A stretch of DNA of 52,833 bases, taken from contig JANWWR010000132.1 of assembly GCA_025055835.1 (NCBI GenBank), positions 1 to 52,833 of the forward strand, written 5' to 3'. Below, one piece after another: positions 34,030 through 42,638 of this stretch. A program made the position numbers and the translations under genes. The number at the start of each line of letters is the position of its first letter. The stretch's first letter is position 1. Under the pieces are notes generated by a model. The model saw only the letters and a list, made by a program, of their open reading frames with translations. It made no database searches and was not told the origin of the DNA. This DNA is from Gemmatales bacterium (lineage in GTDB: Bacteria; Planctomycetota; Planctomycetia; Gemmatales; HRBIN36).

Positions 34030-35628
34030 ATGCTCAACCGACTGGCGGCGGTGGCAGGTTTGGCTTTCTTCTTGAGCGGGGGCATTGTGCTGATCGCTTC
34101 GGCTCAGCAGCCGGAACTTCCTCAGCCGCGTGTTGCCGAGTCCGATCCGAAGCTTGGCAAGGAAGGTACCAAGCCGGAGCTTGGCAAAATCGTCAAGGAA
34201 GTCTGGGAGGCAGCGTTTCTCGACGGCAATCAGGCTGGCCACGTCCACGGCCTCATCCGCGAGTTGATCGTTGGCGAGCAGACGCACATCCTCGCCGCCA
34301 CGGAACTGGAATTGACCCTCCTCCGCTTCAATCAACAGTTGACGCTCAAATACGGCTACAGCAACGTCGAGACGACCGAAGGCAAGGTGCTGGCATTTGT
34401 CGTCCAGCAGACCTTGGCGAAGGATCAGGTGCTGACCCGCAAGGGCAAGGTGGAAGGTAAACAGTGCGTCATCACGGTCGAGGCCCCCAATCGGCCTGCG
34501 ACGGAAACCAAGATGATGTGGAACGAGCAGGCCCTTGGCATCTACGCCCAAGAGCGCCTTTTCCAAGAGCGGAAACCCGAACCGAACAGCCGCTTCGATT
34601 TCATCCGCTTTGAGCCGACGCTTGACACCTGGCTGACCGTTCACGTCGAAGTCAAGGACTGGGAGGAAGTCGCGCTCCTGGGAAAGGAGAAACGGAAGCT
34701 CCTCCGGGTAGAAACCCGTCTCGACCGTGTCATGAACATCGAGTTACCGCCGGAAATCGCCTGGATCGACGACGAAGGCGAGGTCCACAAGCGGCAGATG
34801 GACGTGCCGGGCATGGGTACGCTGACCATGTATCGCACCACCAAGGAACAGGCGTTGAGGCGGGCAGGGGCCGGCTCGGTGAGCGACGTCGGTCTCAGCC
34901 AGCTGGTGCGCATCAACAAGGCCATCAGCAGGCCGAACGAAACCGCCGAGGTCGTTTTCCGCATCCGAATCAAAGGCGAGCAGGAACCGCAGTCCGTCAT
35001 TCCCCAGGATGACCGACAGGTGGTGCGAGCGGTCAAAACCGATGAGTTGGAACTGGTGGTCAAGGGCCAGATCACGCCTTCCAACGGCATGGCCGATTCT
35101 GCGGAAGCTCCGCCCGAGGAATATCTGCGAAGCAACCATACCCTTTGCAGTGACGATGCGCGGGTCAAGCAATTAGCCCGCCAGGCAGTCAATTCGGAAA
35201 AGGATCCGTGGCGAAAAGCGTTGCGGATCGAGAACTGGGTCTGCACCCACCTGCGGAACAAGAACTTCACGGAAGCCTTCGCGACTGCCGATCAGGTGGC
35301 CCGCTCCCTGGAAGGCGACTGCACGGAACACGCGGTACTGGCTGCTGCCATGTGTCGGGCCGTCGGCGTGCCCAGCCGCACCGTCATCGGCCTGGTTCAC
35401 GTTCCGACCCAGCGGGCGATGGGGTTCCACATGTGGATCGAGGTCTGGATCAATGGCAAATGGTACGCTCTTGATCCCACGCTCGGGCAAGGGCGCGTCG
35501 GCGCGACGCATCTGAAGATCAGCGACCAGCACTGGAACGACACGCAAAGCCTGCTTCCGTTTCTTCCGCTGACCCGCATCCTCGGCCGCCTCGAAATCGA
35601 AGTCCTCAGCGTGAAGTACCCTGAGTGA
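34030..35628 (+). CDS. Exported transglutaminase-like protein
   Basis: A 532-residue exported protein. The signal peptide is about residues 1-25 (LNRLAAVAGLAFFLSGGIVL). A large N-terminal beta-rich domain is followed by a transglutaminase core with a full Cys-His-Asp triad: Cys431 in EGDCTEHAVLAAAMCRA, His467 in GFHMWIEVW and Asp482 in WYALDPTLGQG. It likely acts as a protease or crosslinking enzyme in the envelope; family members with this layout are uncharacterised. AGGGAG at 34016-34021 sets ATG 34030 over the longer frame from 33961. Confidence 0.87.
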   Translation: MLNRLAAVAGLAFFLSGGIVLIASAQQPELPQPRVAESDPKLGKEGTKPELGKIVKEVWEAAFLDGNQAGHVHGLIRELIVGEQTHILAATELELTLLRFNQQLTLKYGYSNVETTEGKVLAFVVQQTLAKDQVLTRKGKVEGKQCVITVEAPNRPATETKMMWNEQALGIYAQERLFQERKPEPNSRFDFIRFEPTLDTWLTVHVEVKDWEEVALLGKEKRKLLRVETRLDRVMNIELPPEIAWIDDEGEVHKRQMDVPGMGTLTMYRTTKEQALRRAGAGSVSDVGLSQLVRINKAISRPNETAEVVFRIRIKGEQEPQSVIPQDDRQVVRAVKTDELELVVKGQITPSNGMADSAEAPPEEYLRSNHTLCSDDARVKQLARQAVNSEKDPWRKALRIENWVCTHLRNKNFTEAFATADQVARSLEGDCTEHAVLAAAMCRAVGVPSRTVIGLVHVPTQRAMGFHMWIEVWINGKWYALDPTLGQGRVGATHLKISDQHWNDTQSLLPFLPLTRILGRLEIEVLSVKYPE

Positions 35629-35825
35629 GGTCCCCTGAACCCTGGTGGCCCGACCTCCCGCGGGAGGTGCTTGGCCAGCACGCGATTTTCACTGCCGCAA
35701 TAAAAGGAAACTTTTCTAGGAATCTGCTTGCATTGACATAGGTATGACGATAGAACAAGAACGTGCTTGTTCCCGACTCTTCGCGGCTCGCCCCCCGAGA
35801 GCGGGGAACGGGAACGCGGTGGCCC

Positions 35826-36401
35826 ATGGAGCCTGCCCGGAGCGAATTCCAGGTGTTGATGGACCAGGTCCTCGCCGGGTCCGAAGACGCGGCGAGGCAG
35901 TTAGTCCGCACCTATGGGCCGGCCGTCCTGCGGGCTGTGCGTCGCAAGCTCAATGGCCGTCTGCGTTCCAAGTTCGATTCCGATGACTTCGTGCAGGATG
36001 TCTGGGCATCGTTCTTTGCGTCCCCTCCGCGGAACCACGACTTCGCGTCGCCCCAGGATCTGGCGGCCTATCTGATCCGTGTGGCCCGGAACAAAGTCAT
36101 CGACGTGGTGCGCCAGCGTTTGCACCGCCAGCGCTACGACGTCAAGCGGGAGCAGTCGCTGCAAGCCCGCGATGGAGCGCTCGAGCATCGGCTCGTTTCT
36201 CCCCACGCTTCGCCCAGCACGATTGCCATGACTGCGGAGGAGTGGGAGGCGCTGCTGCGTCGGCAGCCTCCGGTTTATCGGGCGATTCTGCTGCGATACC
36301 GCGAGGGCCAGACCCCAACGCAGATCGCCGCCTCCCAGGGGATCAGTGAACGAACCGTCCGCCGGGTTCTGGCCCGGACATTGTCAGGGTACGCATCATG
36401 A
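35826..36401 (+). CDS. ECF-type RNA polymerase sigma factor
   Basis: A 191-residue sigma factor with region 2 (SDDFVQDVWASFFA, then LAAYLIRVARNKVIDVVRQR) and region 4 (LLRRQPPVYRAILLRYREGQ, then ISERTVRRVLAR helix-turn-helix). There is no extra domain. The stop TGA overlaps the ATG of the Ser/Thr kinase gene (ATGA), so they are coupled. No anti-sigma factor is present next to it; the kinase may take that part by phosphorylation, as has been described for some ECF-kinase pairs (inference here). ATG 35826 is chosen since residues before it are not sigma-like; the GTG at 35763 has no RBS. Confidence 0.92.
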   Translation: MEPARSEFQVLMDQVLAGSEDAARQLVRTYGPAVLRAVRRKLNGRLRSKFDSDDFVQDVWASFFASPPRNHDFASPQDLAAYLIRVARNKVIDVVRQRLHRQRYDVKREQSLQARDGALEHRLVSPHASPSTIAMTAEEWEALLRRQPPVYRAILLRYREGQTPTQIAASQGISERTVRRVLARTLSGYAS

Positions 36402-38683
36402 GCGCCGCCACCGATGCCACGATGATCATTCCCGATTCCGTCCTGCCCGAACGGGCCTTGCGTGCCATGGCCTCGATGGTCAAGGACCGCTGGCGAGCCG
36501 GGGACGAGCCCGACGCTGCCCGGGCCGTCGCTGAACTTCCGGCCCTGCGCTACGCCAAGTCCATCCAACTGGATCTGGCTTATGAAGAGTACTGCCTGCG
36601 TCGCGAAGCCGGCGAATGTCCGGACATTTACGAATTCTGCGAGCGATTTCCGAGCCTGAAAGTGTCGCTCCGCCGTCTGCTCGAAGCCCATGAGCTTCTC
36701 GAGGAACGGCCAGACCTTCTGGAGGAACAGCCCTACACCTGGCCTGAGGTCGGCAGCCAGTTCCTCGGCTTTGAATTGCTGGACGAGTTGGGGCGTGGTG
36801 CATTTGCCCGGGTCTATCTGGCCCGTGAAACCGCCTTGGGAAATCGCCTGGTTGCCCTGAAGGTGGCTCCCTACGGCTGGGGCGAAGCGGACATCCTGGG
36901 GCGTTTACAGCACCCCAACATCGTGCCGATCTTCTCGGTAACAAACGATTCCGACAGCCCCCTGACAGCCGTGTGCATGCCATATCGGGGACGAGCAACC
37001 CTGTGCGATGTCCTCGACCATCTGGCCACGCTGAGGAAGGTGCCCAGGAAAGCCAATGCGATTCTGGACGCCATCCGTACCCTGGGAGGAACTTGGAACG
37101 CGGCAGCCAGCCCGGTCGAATCCGGTTTCAACCTTCGCGGACAGGGTTACGATCAGGCCGTGGTCCGCATCGGCGCTTTGTTGGCAGAAGCCCTGGCCTA
37201 CGCTCACGGGCTGGGCATCTTCCACAGGGATTTGAAGCCTTCCAACGTGTTGCTGACACCGGAAGGCTGGCCCTTGCTGCTTGATTTCAACCTGGCATTT
37301 GACTGCCACAACATGGCGCATTCGGTCGGCGGCACCTTGCCGTACATGGCCCCTGAACAGCTTCGGGCCACCGATCCCACTCGAACTGGAGGCTCGGTTG
37401 AGGTCGGGGCAAAAGCCGATCTCTTCTCGCTGGGGGTCATCCTTTATGAATTGCTGACCGGACAGCATCCCTTCGCTCCGTTGCCTGAGGCGGGATCACT
37501 GGTTGCCATGCGGGCCAATCTCCTGGAGCGGCAGCGTCGGGGACCAACTCCCCTGCGGAAACTGCGTCCTGATGCTGACAAGCGCCTGGAGCGGTTGTTG
37601 AAGCAGCTTCTCGCCTACGCTCCTCAGGAGCGTCCAACGGCCGCGGAAGTGGCTGAGGCCCTTCGGCAGCTTCTGCGTCCCCGTTCCCCATGGATTCCTG
37701 CTGTCGGGACCGCCATCGCAGTCGGCGTTGCTGCTTTGTTGGGCAGCGCGGCTTACCTTGGCACCGAAGCCCATGCTCCAGAGCATGTCGGAGCCGATGC
37801 ACCCACGGCTTCGTCCACGAGTTTTGCCAATCATTTGGCCCGAGGGAAAGCTGCGTATCTGGCTGGCACCAATATGCAGGCAATCTCGGAGTTCAGCCAG
37901 GCGATATCGTCCGCCGAGAGCGATACGGATCGCGCTCTGGCTGCCTTTTATCGGGGCCGAGCGCGGCAACGCCTCGCTATCGAGCATAGCGACCTAAAAC
38001 TCCTTGGCTTGGCCTTGACGGATTATCAGATGGCGGAACAGATCGCGCCCTCGCCTCGCAATCGAGCCTGCATCGGCTATTGTCTGTGCTACGTTGATCC
38101 TCCGCAGCCAATGGTGGCGGAGGGTTATTTCCATCAGGCACTGGAGGAGAAGCAGTTCTCAGCGGAGGTTCACAACAACCTGGCCTGCATCATCGGTCAG
38201 GACAGTGAGCGACTGTGGGAAGCTCTGGGGCATCTCGACCTGGCCGTTGAAATGAAACCTCTTGCTTCTGCGATCCGATACAACCGTGCCGTCGTGCTCT
38301 ACAGCTTGGCACTTCAGGACACCGACGAAGAACAGCGGCAGGCCTATCGGATGGGGGCTGCTCTGTCCGCTGTGGAATTGCTCCATGCTGCCGTCAAGGA
38401 CATCTCCAAGGCCATCGAGGTCGGGCCGGTCACGCCGGAAATACATCGGGAGGCAGCCCGTATTTTGGTCCGTCTCGCCGAGCTCGATCCCACCGCCGCC
38501 AACGATGCCCGGAAAAACCTCAAGATTGCGCTGCGCCAAGGCGTCGATGGGGAAACCGTCCGACATGACCTGAGTTTGCAGCCAATCTTCGATCAAGAAA
38601 CCAAGCGGCTTCTCGATAACCCCGTACCAAAGCAGCGCCGCACGCTACGGATGCTTGATCCGCTCAACGGGCAACTGGATTAG
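36398..38683 (+). CDS. Membrane Ser/Thr protein kinase with TPR-rich extracytoplasmic region
   Basis: A 761-residue kinase. The N-terminal 120 residues are helical and of unknown role. The kinase domain (about 122-425) has GRGAFARVYLA (132-142), VALKV with Lys155, HRDLKPSNVL (276-285), LLDFNLAF (294-301), and MAPEQL (317-322). The DFG motif is DFN here (296-298). A single transmembrane helix lies at about 432-453 (WIPAVGTAIAVGVAALLGSA). The outer part (about 470-750) has TPR-like repeats, for example SEFSQAISSAESDTDRALAA and LGHLDLAVEMKPLASAIRYN. It overlaps the ECF sigma factor gene by 4 nt. The outer TPRs likely sense or bind an envelope ligand. Confidence 0.93.
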   Translation: MSAATDATMIIPDSVLPERALRAMASMVKDRWRAGDEPDAARAVAELPALRYAKSIQLDLAYEEYCLRREAGECPDIYEFCERFPSLKVSLRRLLEAHELLEERPDLLEEQPYTWPEVGSQFLGFELLDELGRGAFARVYLARETALGNRLVALKVAPYGWGEADILGRLQHPNIVPIFSVTNDSDSPLTAVCMPYRGRATLCDVLDHLATLRKVPRKANAILDAIRTLGGTWNAAASPVESGFNLRGQGYDQAVVRIGALLAEALAYAHGLGIFHRDLKPSNVLLTPEGWPLLLDFNLAFDCHNMAHSVGGTLPYMAPEQLRATDPTRTGGSVEVGAKADLFSLGVILYELLTGQHPFAPLPEAGSLVAMRANLLERQRRGPTPLRKLRPDADKRLERLLKQLLAYAPQERPTAAEVAEALRQLLRPRSPWIPAVGTAIAVGVAALLGSAAYLGTEAHAPEHVGADAPTASSTSFANHLARGKAAYLAGTNMQAISEFSQAISSAESDTDRALAAFYRGRARQRLAIEHSDLKLLGLALTDYQMAEQIAPSPRNRACIGYCLCYVDPPQPMVAEGYFHQALEEKQFSAEVHNNLACIIGQDSERLWEALGHLDLAVEMKPLASAIRYNRAVVLYSLALQDTDEEQRQAYRMGAALSAVELLHAAVKDISKAIEVGPVTPEIHREAARILVRLAELDPTAANDARKNLKIALRQGVDGETVRHDLSLQPIFDQETKRLLDNPVPKQRRTLRMLDPLNGQLD

Positions 38684-38719
38684 AGAGCCGTTCCTTGGAC
38701 TTTGCCAGGGCTGACCGCC

Positions 38720-40633
38720 TTACTCGTTCCAGCGAAGAGACAGCCGGGCCAAAGGAGCGTTGAGCCGCAATCGGATGAAAGAAATGCCGTCAAAAACGTG
38801 CGGCTCCTTTTCGATCCGCACTCGGTCCGCTGATGGCAACACTTGGGGATGATAGTGGAGGCTAAGTACAACCACGCCATCGACCGGCTGCACGTCTGCG
38901 AGTGTGATTTGATTCGGCTCTGCTTCGACGATCTGGGCTTTGCCAACCAAGGCGAAACTGTGGGGACGACGAAGGACATACAGCATCGAACCGTCCGGCA
39001 ACGCCGTCGTGGAGGAAACCACGGACCATTTGCCAAAGCGGGTCTTGGCAGCTTCGCTGCGACAGACGATCCATCCGATATTGAAGCGTCGGGCGAAATC
39101 GGCGAGTTCGAGGTCGTTCCAGTCCTGGATCGGTCGGCCTGCGAGCGTGCCGTCCCGCAATCGGGCGGCTGCGTGCTCAATAGCGGCATCGGGTCCCAAT
39201 CCGCCGACGTAGCTTCGCCCCGTCAAGCCGGCCAGCAACGGACTCCAACTGTCGGTTGATTCGGTTTCTTCCCAGAGGATGCGGGCCTTTTCGGTGGTTT
39301 GCCTGATGAGCGTTTCCACCGTTTCTTGGGCGGCCATCGTCAATCCCAGAGGTAACTGCTCGATGCGGAACGTGTGCTGGACGTAGCGGGTCAATGGGAC
39401 GTGACAGCCAATGATAACTGCTGCCAGAAAGGCACAGGTAACGACGGCACCGCGGAGATGGGTTCCGGTGGCCTTGCCCATCAGATCAAAGATGGTCACG
39501 ACACCCTGTCCCGCCAGGGGAGCGGCGAAGAGCAACCCGGCAAACAGGAATCGGCCCGGGTCGAAGCCGAGTCGGCTGCCCCAGAAAGGCCCCAGGAGTC
39601 CAAGCAAAAGACAGCCGACGAAGGCCAAGGAAAAAACGCGGGGAGCGACGACGTCCCCTTTGCGGTACCAGCCCACGAGTCCGATTGCCGCCGCAGCGGT
39701 CAAGCCAAGCACGGTGGCGAGCAGCATCGGCTCTCGGGCCAGCCGGTGGTTGTCCAGGAATTCAAGAAAGGCCAACGGCCCGGCAGGGACTTCCGCTGAC
39801 AGAGCTTCCGTGCGAATCCACCACGTCGTCAGGGTTTCGCTCAACCAAAGACCGTTGGAAACCAAGACAATTAAACCCGTTAAAGCAATCCCAAGGTGCC
39901 ATCGGACCGACTGGTGCCATCCCGCCCCGAAGTAAAAGGCCAGGGCCACGGGCAGCAGTAAAGCAGGTAGCAATACTTGGAAGAACACGGCGGCGGACAG
40001 GGCGATGGTCAGGCCAAACCACGCCGCGATATTGGGCCGGTACTGGTAGGTGGTGCCTGATCCCAATGCCAGCAATGCCGACACGCTGCTGAAAACCAGG
40101 TCGAGATCACCCTGCCAAAGCATCTGGCGACCGCAATCCGACCAGCAAATGGTCACGCAAGCCAACGTGGCGAAAGCGATGGCAGCGTGATTCAGGCCGC
40201 AGTTCCAGACAGCCACGGCCACTAGTGCCGGAATTAAGGCCCAGCCAATGGCCACGCCAAGCTTGTAAGCCAGGGGCGAAAAGTCTCCCCACGCCAGATA
40301 CTGGAACATCTCCGCAGGTTTGCTGCCGGAATCGAACCAGGGGGTTTTCGGATAACCGGCGTAGTAAGCCGGGTCATAGACGCCGAAGCGGCCTGAACGG
40401 CAGAATTCCCGAGCGCCAAGGTAGCCGTGATACAGATGCAGGGCGTGTTTCCCTGAAATGAGCGGGCGTCCATCGAGCAGGCCGCCGTAAGATTGGGACC
40501 CATCGCCGAACAAGGCTAGCGTCAGGAGGACATGCCAGACGACCAACGCTCCCACGACGACCCACCAGCCTCGGCTGTTGCCGAAGCCGATTCCTTGAGT
40601 TGGTTGCGGGGGAGGGGGCGCGCCGTTTTCCAT
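38720..40633 (-). CDS. Polytopic membrane protein, glycosyltransferase-39-like layout
   Basis: A 637-residue protein with about ten predicted membrane helices in its first 430 residues (WWVVVGALVVWHVLLTLALF near residues 23-42, then FFQVLLPALLLPVALAFYFG and others). The early luminal loop has HALHLYHGYLGAREFCRSGR and FGVYDPAYYAGYPKTPWFD, which suggests a GT39/PMT-like or GT83-like membrane transferase, but I cannot identify catalytic residues with confidence. The C-terminal 180 residues are soluble and beta-rich. It could also be a membrane protein of lipid or O-antigen metabolism. No RBS is strong. It converges on the kinase gene. Confidence 0.6.
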   Translation of the reverse strand: MENGAPPPPQPTQGIGFGNSRGWWVVVGALVVWHVLLTLALFGDGSQSYGGLLDGRPLISGKHALHLYHGYLGAREFCRSGRFGVYDPAYYAGYPKTPWFDSGSKPAEMFQYLAWGDFSPLAYKLGVAIGWALIPALVAVAVWNCGLNHAAIAFATLACVTICWSDCGRQMLWQGDLDLVFSSVSALLALGSGTTYQYRPNIAAWFGLTIALSAAVFFQVLLPALLLPVALAFYFGAGWHQSVRWHLGIALTGLIVLVSNGLWLSETLTTWWIRTEALSAEVPAGPLAFLEFLDNHRLAREPMLLATVLGLTAAAAIGLVGWYRKGDVVAPRVFSLAFVGCLLLGLLGPFWGSRLGFDPGRFLFAGLLFAAPLAGQGVVTIFDLMGKATGTHLRGAVVTCAFLAAVIIGCHVPLTRYVQHTFRIEQLPLGLTMAAQETVETLIRQTTEKARILWEETESTDSWSPLLAGLTGRSYVGGLGPDAAIEHAAARLRDGTLAGRPIQDWNDLELADFARRFNIGWIVCRSEAAKTRFGKWSVVSSTTALPDGSMLYVLRRPHSFALVGKAQIVEAEPNQITLADVQPVDGVVVLSLHYHPQVLPSADRVRIEKEPHVFDGISFIRLRLNAPLARLSLRWNE

Positions 40634-40708
40634 GAGGCGGGATACTATCGCCGCCTTGGAAATGCCTCAAGATCAGCCCCGCAAGGTCAGGTTCAGACGG
40701 AAGCAGCG

Positions 40709-42007
40709 TCAATGACGCCCGTTGCGGTAACGCTGCATGACCAGGGAAGCGTTCTGACCACCGAACCCGAAGCTGTTGGATAGGGCGGTCTTGACCCGGA
40801 TCTCCCGTGCCGTATTCGGAACATAATCCAGATCGCACTCGGGATCGGGTTTGTGGTAGTTGATCGTCGGCGGCAGCACGCCGTCTCGCAGGGTCAGAGC
40901 CATAGCCACCGCTTCCACCGCCCCGGCAGCGCCGATCAGGTGACCGATCATGGATTTGATTGAACTTAGCGGCAATTTCCAGGCCTTTTCGCCAAACACC
41001 CGCTTGACCGCCTGGGTTTCCATGAGGTCGTTGAGCCGGGTGCTGGTGCCGTGGGCGTTGATGTAGTCTACATCCTGTTCGTCCACTTGGGCATCCTTTA
41101 ATGCCCACTCCATAGCTCGGGCAGCTCCTCGGCCTTCGGGATCGGGTTTGGTCACGCCGTAGGCGTCAAAGCTGCTGGCGTAGCCTGTGACTTCGGCATA
41201 GATCTGGGCACCGCGCTTCCTGGCATGCTCGAGTTCTTCCAGGACCAGAACGCCCGCTCCCTCTCCAAGGACAAAGCCGTCCCGCTCCGCGTCGAATGGG
41301 CGGGAGACTTCCTCGGGTGGTCGATTGGCCCGGCTCAGGGCTCCCAGAGAGGCGTAAGCCAGGACGAGCAAGGGATCAATGCGGCTGTCGGCTCCGCCGG
41401 CGAGCATGATATCGGCTTCTCCGCGGCTGATCATGCGGAAGGCATCACCGATGGCCTGGGTACCCGCGGCACATGCGGTGGTCACGGTGCTATTCGGTCC
41501 TTGGGCATTGAAGCGGATCGAGATATGAGCGGCGATCATGTTGGGCAGATACTTGAGAATCCAAAGCGGAAAGACCGCTTGAGTTCCGCAGTCTCCCAGT
41601 TTTCGCGTATCCAGCTGCCCATCTTCGCCGTAAGCCTGAAGCAAAGCGGGAGCGACTTCCGGTAATTCCATGGGAATGACGCCGGTTCCCATGGTCACGC
41701 CGAAGCGCTCGGGATTGATTTTGTTCAGGTCCAGACCGCTGTCGGCGATGGCGTCGGCAGCAGCCACCAGGGCAAACCGGGAAGCCCGCCCCATGATCTT
41801 GAGGCTCTTGCCGTGACCGTTAGTCATGTAAGGGGTTGCGTCGCAGTTCTTGACTTCGCCGGCGATCTTGACCGGATGGTGGGAAGCGTCGAACGTGGTG
41901 ATCGGTCCGACGCCGCTTTTGCCCTCGACACAGGCTTTCCAGAACGCCTCCTTGCCGATGCCATTCGGGGCTACCACGCCGAGGCCCGTCACGACCACTC
42001 TGCGCAT
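40709..42007 (-). CDS. fabF: Beta-ketoacyl-ACP synthase II
   Basis: A 432-residue condensing enzyme of type II fatty acid synthesis. The thiolase-fold triad is complete: Cys179 in TTACAAGTQAIGDAF, His319 in NAHGTSTRLND and His356 in SMIGHLIGAAGAVEA. It begins RRVVVTGLGVVAPNG and has SRPFDAERDGFVLGEGAG. It stands alone, without acpP, fabD or fabG nearby, so a role in polyketide or modified lipid synthesis cannot be excluded. ATG 42007 is chosen because homologs begin at RRVVVTG; the 69 residues before it in the frame are not part of the family. GGTGA lies a few bases upstream. Confidence 0.94.
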   Translation of the reverse strand: MRRVVVTGLGVVAPNGIGKEAFWKACVEGKSGVGPITTFDASHHPVKIAGEVKNCDATPYMTNGHGKSLKIMGRASRFALVAAADAIADSGLDLNKINPERFGVTMGTGVIPMELPEVAPALLQAYGEDGQLDTRKLGDCGTQAVFPLWILKYLPNMIAAHISIRFNAQGPNSTVTTACAAGTQAIGDAFRMISRGEADIMLAGGADSRIDPLLVLAYASLGALSRANRPPEEVSRPFDAERDGFVLGEGAGVLVLEELEHARKRGAQIYAEVTGYASSFDAYGVTKPDPEGRGAARAMEWALKDAQVDEQDVDYINAHGTSTRLNDLMETQAVKRVFGEKAWKLPLSSIKSMIGHLIGAAGAVEAVAMALTLRDGVLPPTINYHKPDPECDLDYVPNTAREIRVKTALSNSFGFGGQNASLVMQRYRNGRH

Positions 42008-42638
42008 GACTTCACCGCCCTTCGCAGTCGTCCCGGAAAGGCTCGGCTGCGCCAGACGGCATGTCACTCCATTTCCCCGAATCGCCCGGATGCTGACTCC
42101 GCGCGCAGGGTGGAACGGGACGGGACATGCCAACCAGCGCCGGCCGCCATGCCGCCGAGCGCTTCCAAGATGCGTGGACCAGTCAGGCGGGAAATAGAAG
42201 AACCCCTGCCCCACCTGAGTAACGGTCGAGGCCAGCGATTCGGCCCAGGTTTCGCCTCGCCGTCTCCTCTGCCGTCAAGTCAGGCTCGGCCCTGCCTTGT
42301 GGGATCCGAACCCGGCCAACACTCGGCGATCAGAGGGCCAACAGACGTCGGGACGAACTCTCCAATGGCCTACACCTTCGCTAGCCTATGCAAGTTTACA
42401 AGTCGTACGGTAGAGATTCAACGGCTCGGTGTCAAGCTGGCAGGTGGCAGCAGATCGGAATCATCCGAGTTTATCCAAATTGCTAAATCTTCCAGGTCTT
42501 TCATATGCGGTGGAGTTTCGGCCCTGCCCGAAACGAACTGGTTGCTCATTTCGTCCAATATGCCAAGATGGAGGGAACCGAGCGGCCGGGGCGGATCACC
42601 CGCCAAGCTCGGGGCTAGGCACACCACGAGGATGCACC
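42008..42638. other. Intergenic gap between fabF and the TPR protein gene
   Basis: This 631-base gap separates divergent genes. I see no credible gene. It becomes AT-richer near 42385-42425, where a minus-strand promoter-like pair is found. The plus-strand promoter of the long TPR-led operon should lie in here, but no convincing match is visible. Confidence 0.5.
42393..42421 (-). promoter_or_regulatory. Possible sigma-70-like promoter for fabF
   Basis: On the minus strand TTGAAT (42421-42416) is followed after 17 bases by TAAACT (42398-42393); each matches four of six consensus positions. A start here would leave a 5' leader of about 380 bases before fabF. Weak. Confidence 0.3.

Noticed and set aside
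35733..35738. TTGACA upstream of the ECF sigma factor as a -35 box
   Set aside because: No -10-like hexamer occurs 16-18 bases downstream; nearby TATGAC and TAGAAC are too close.
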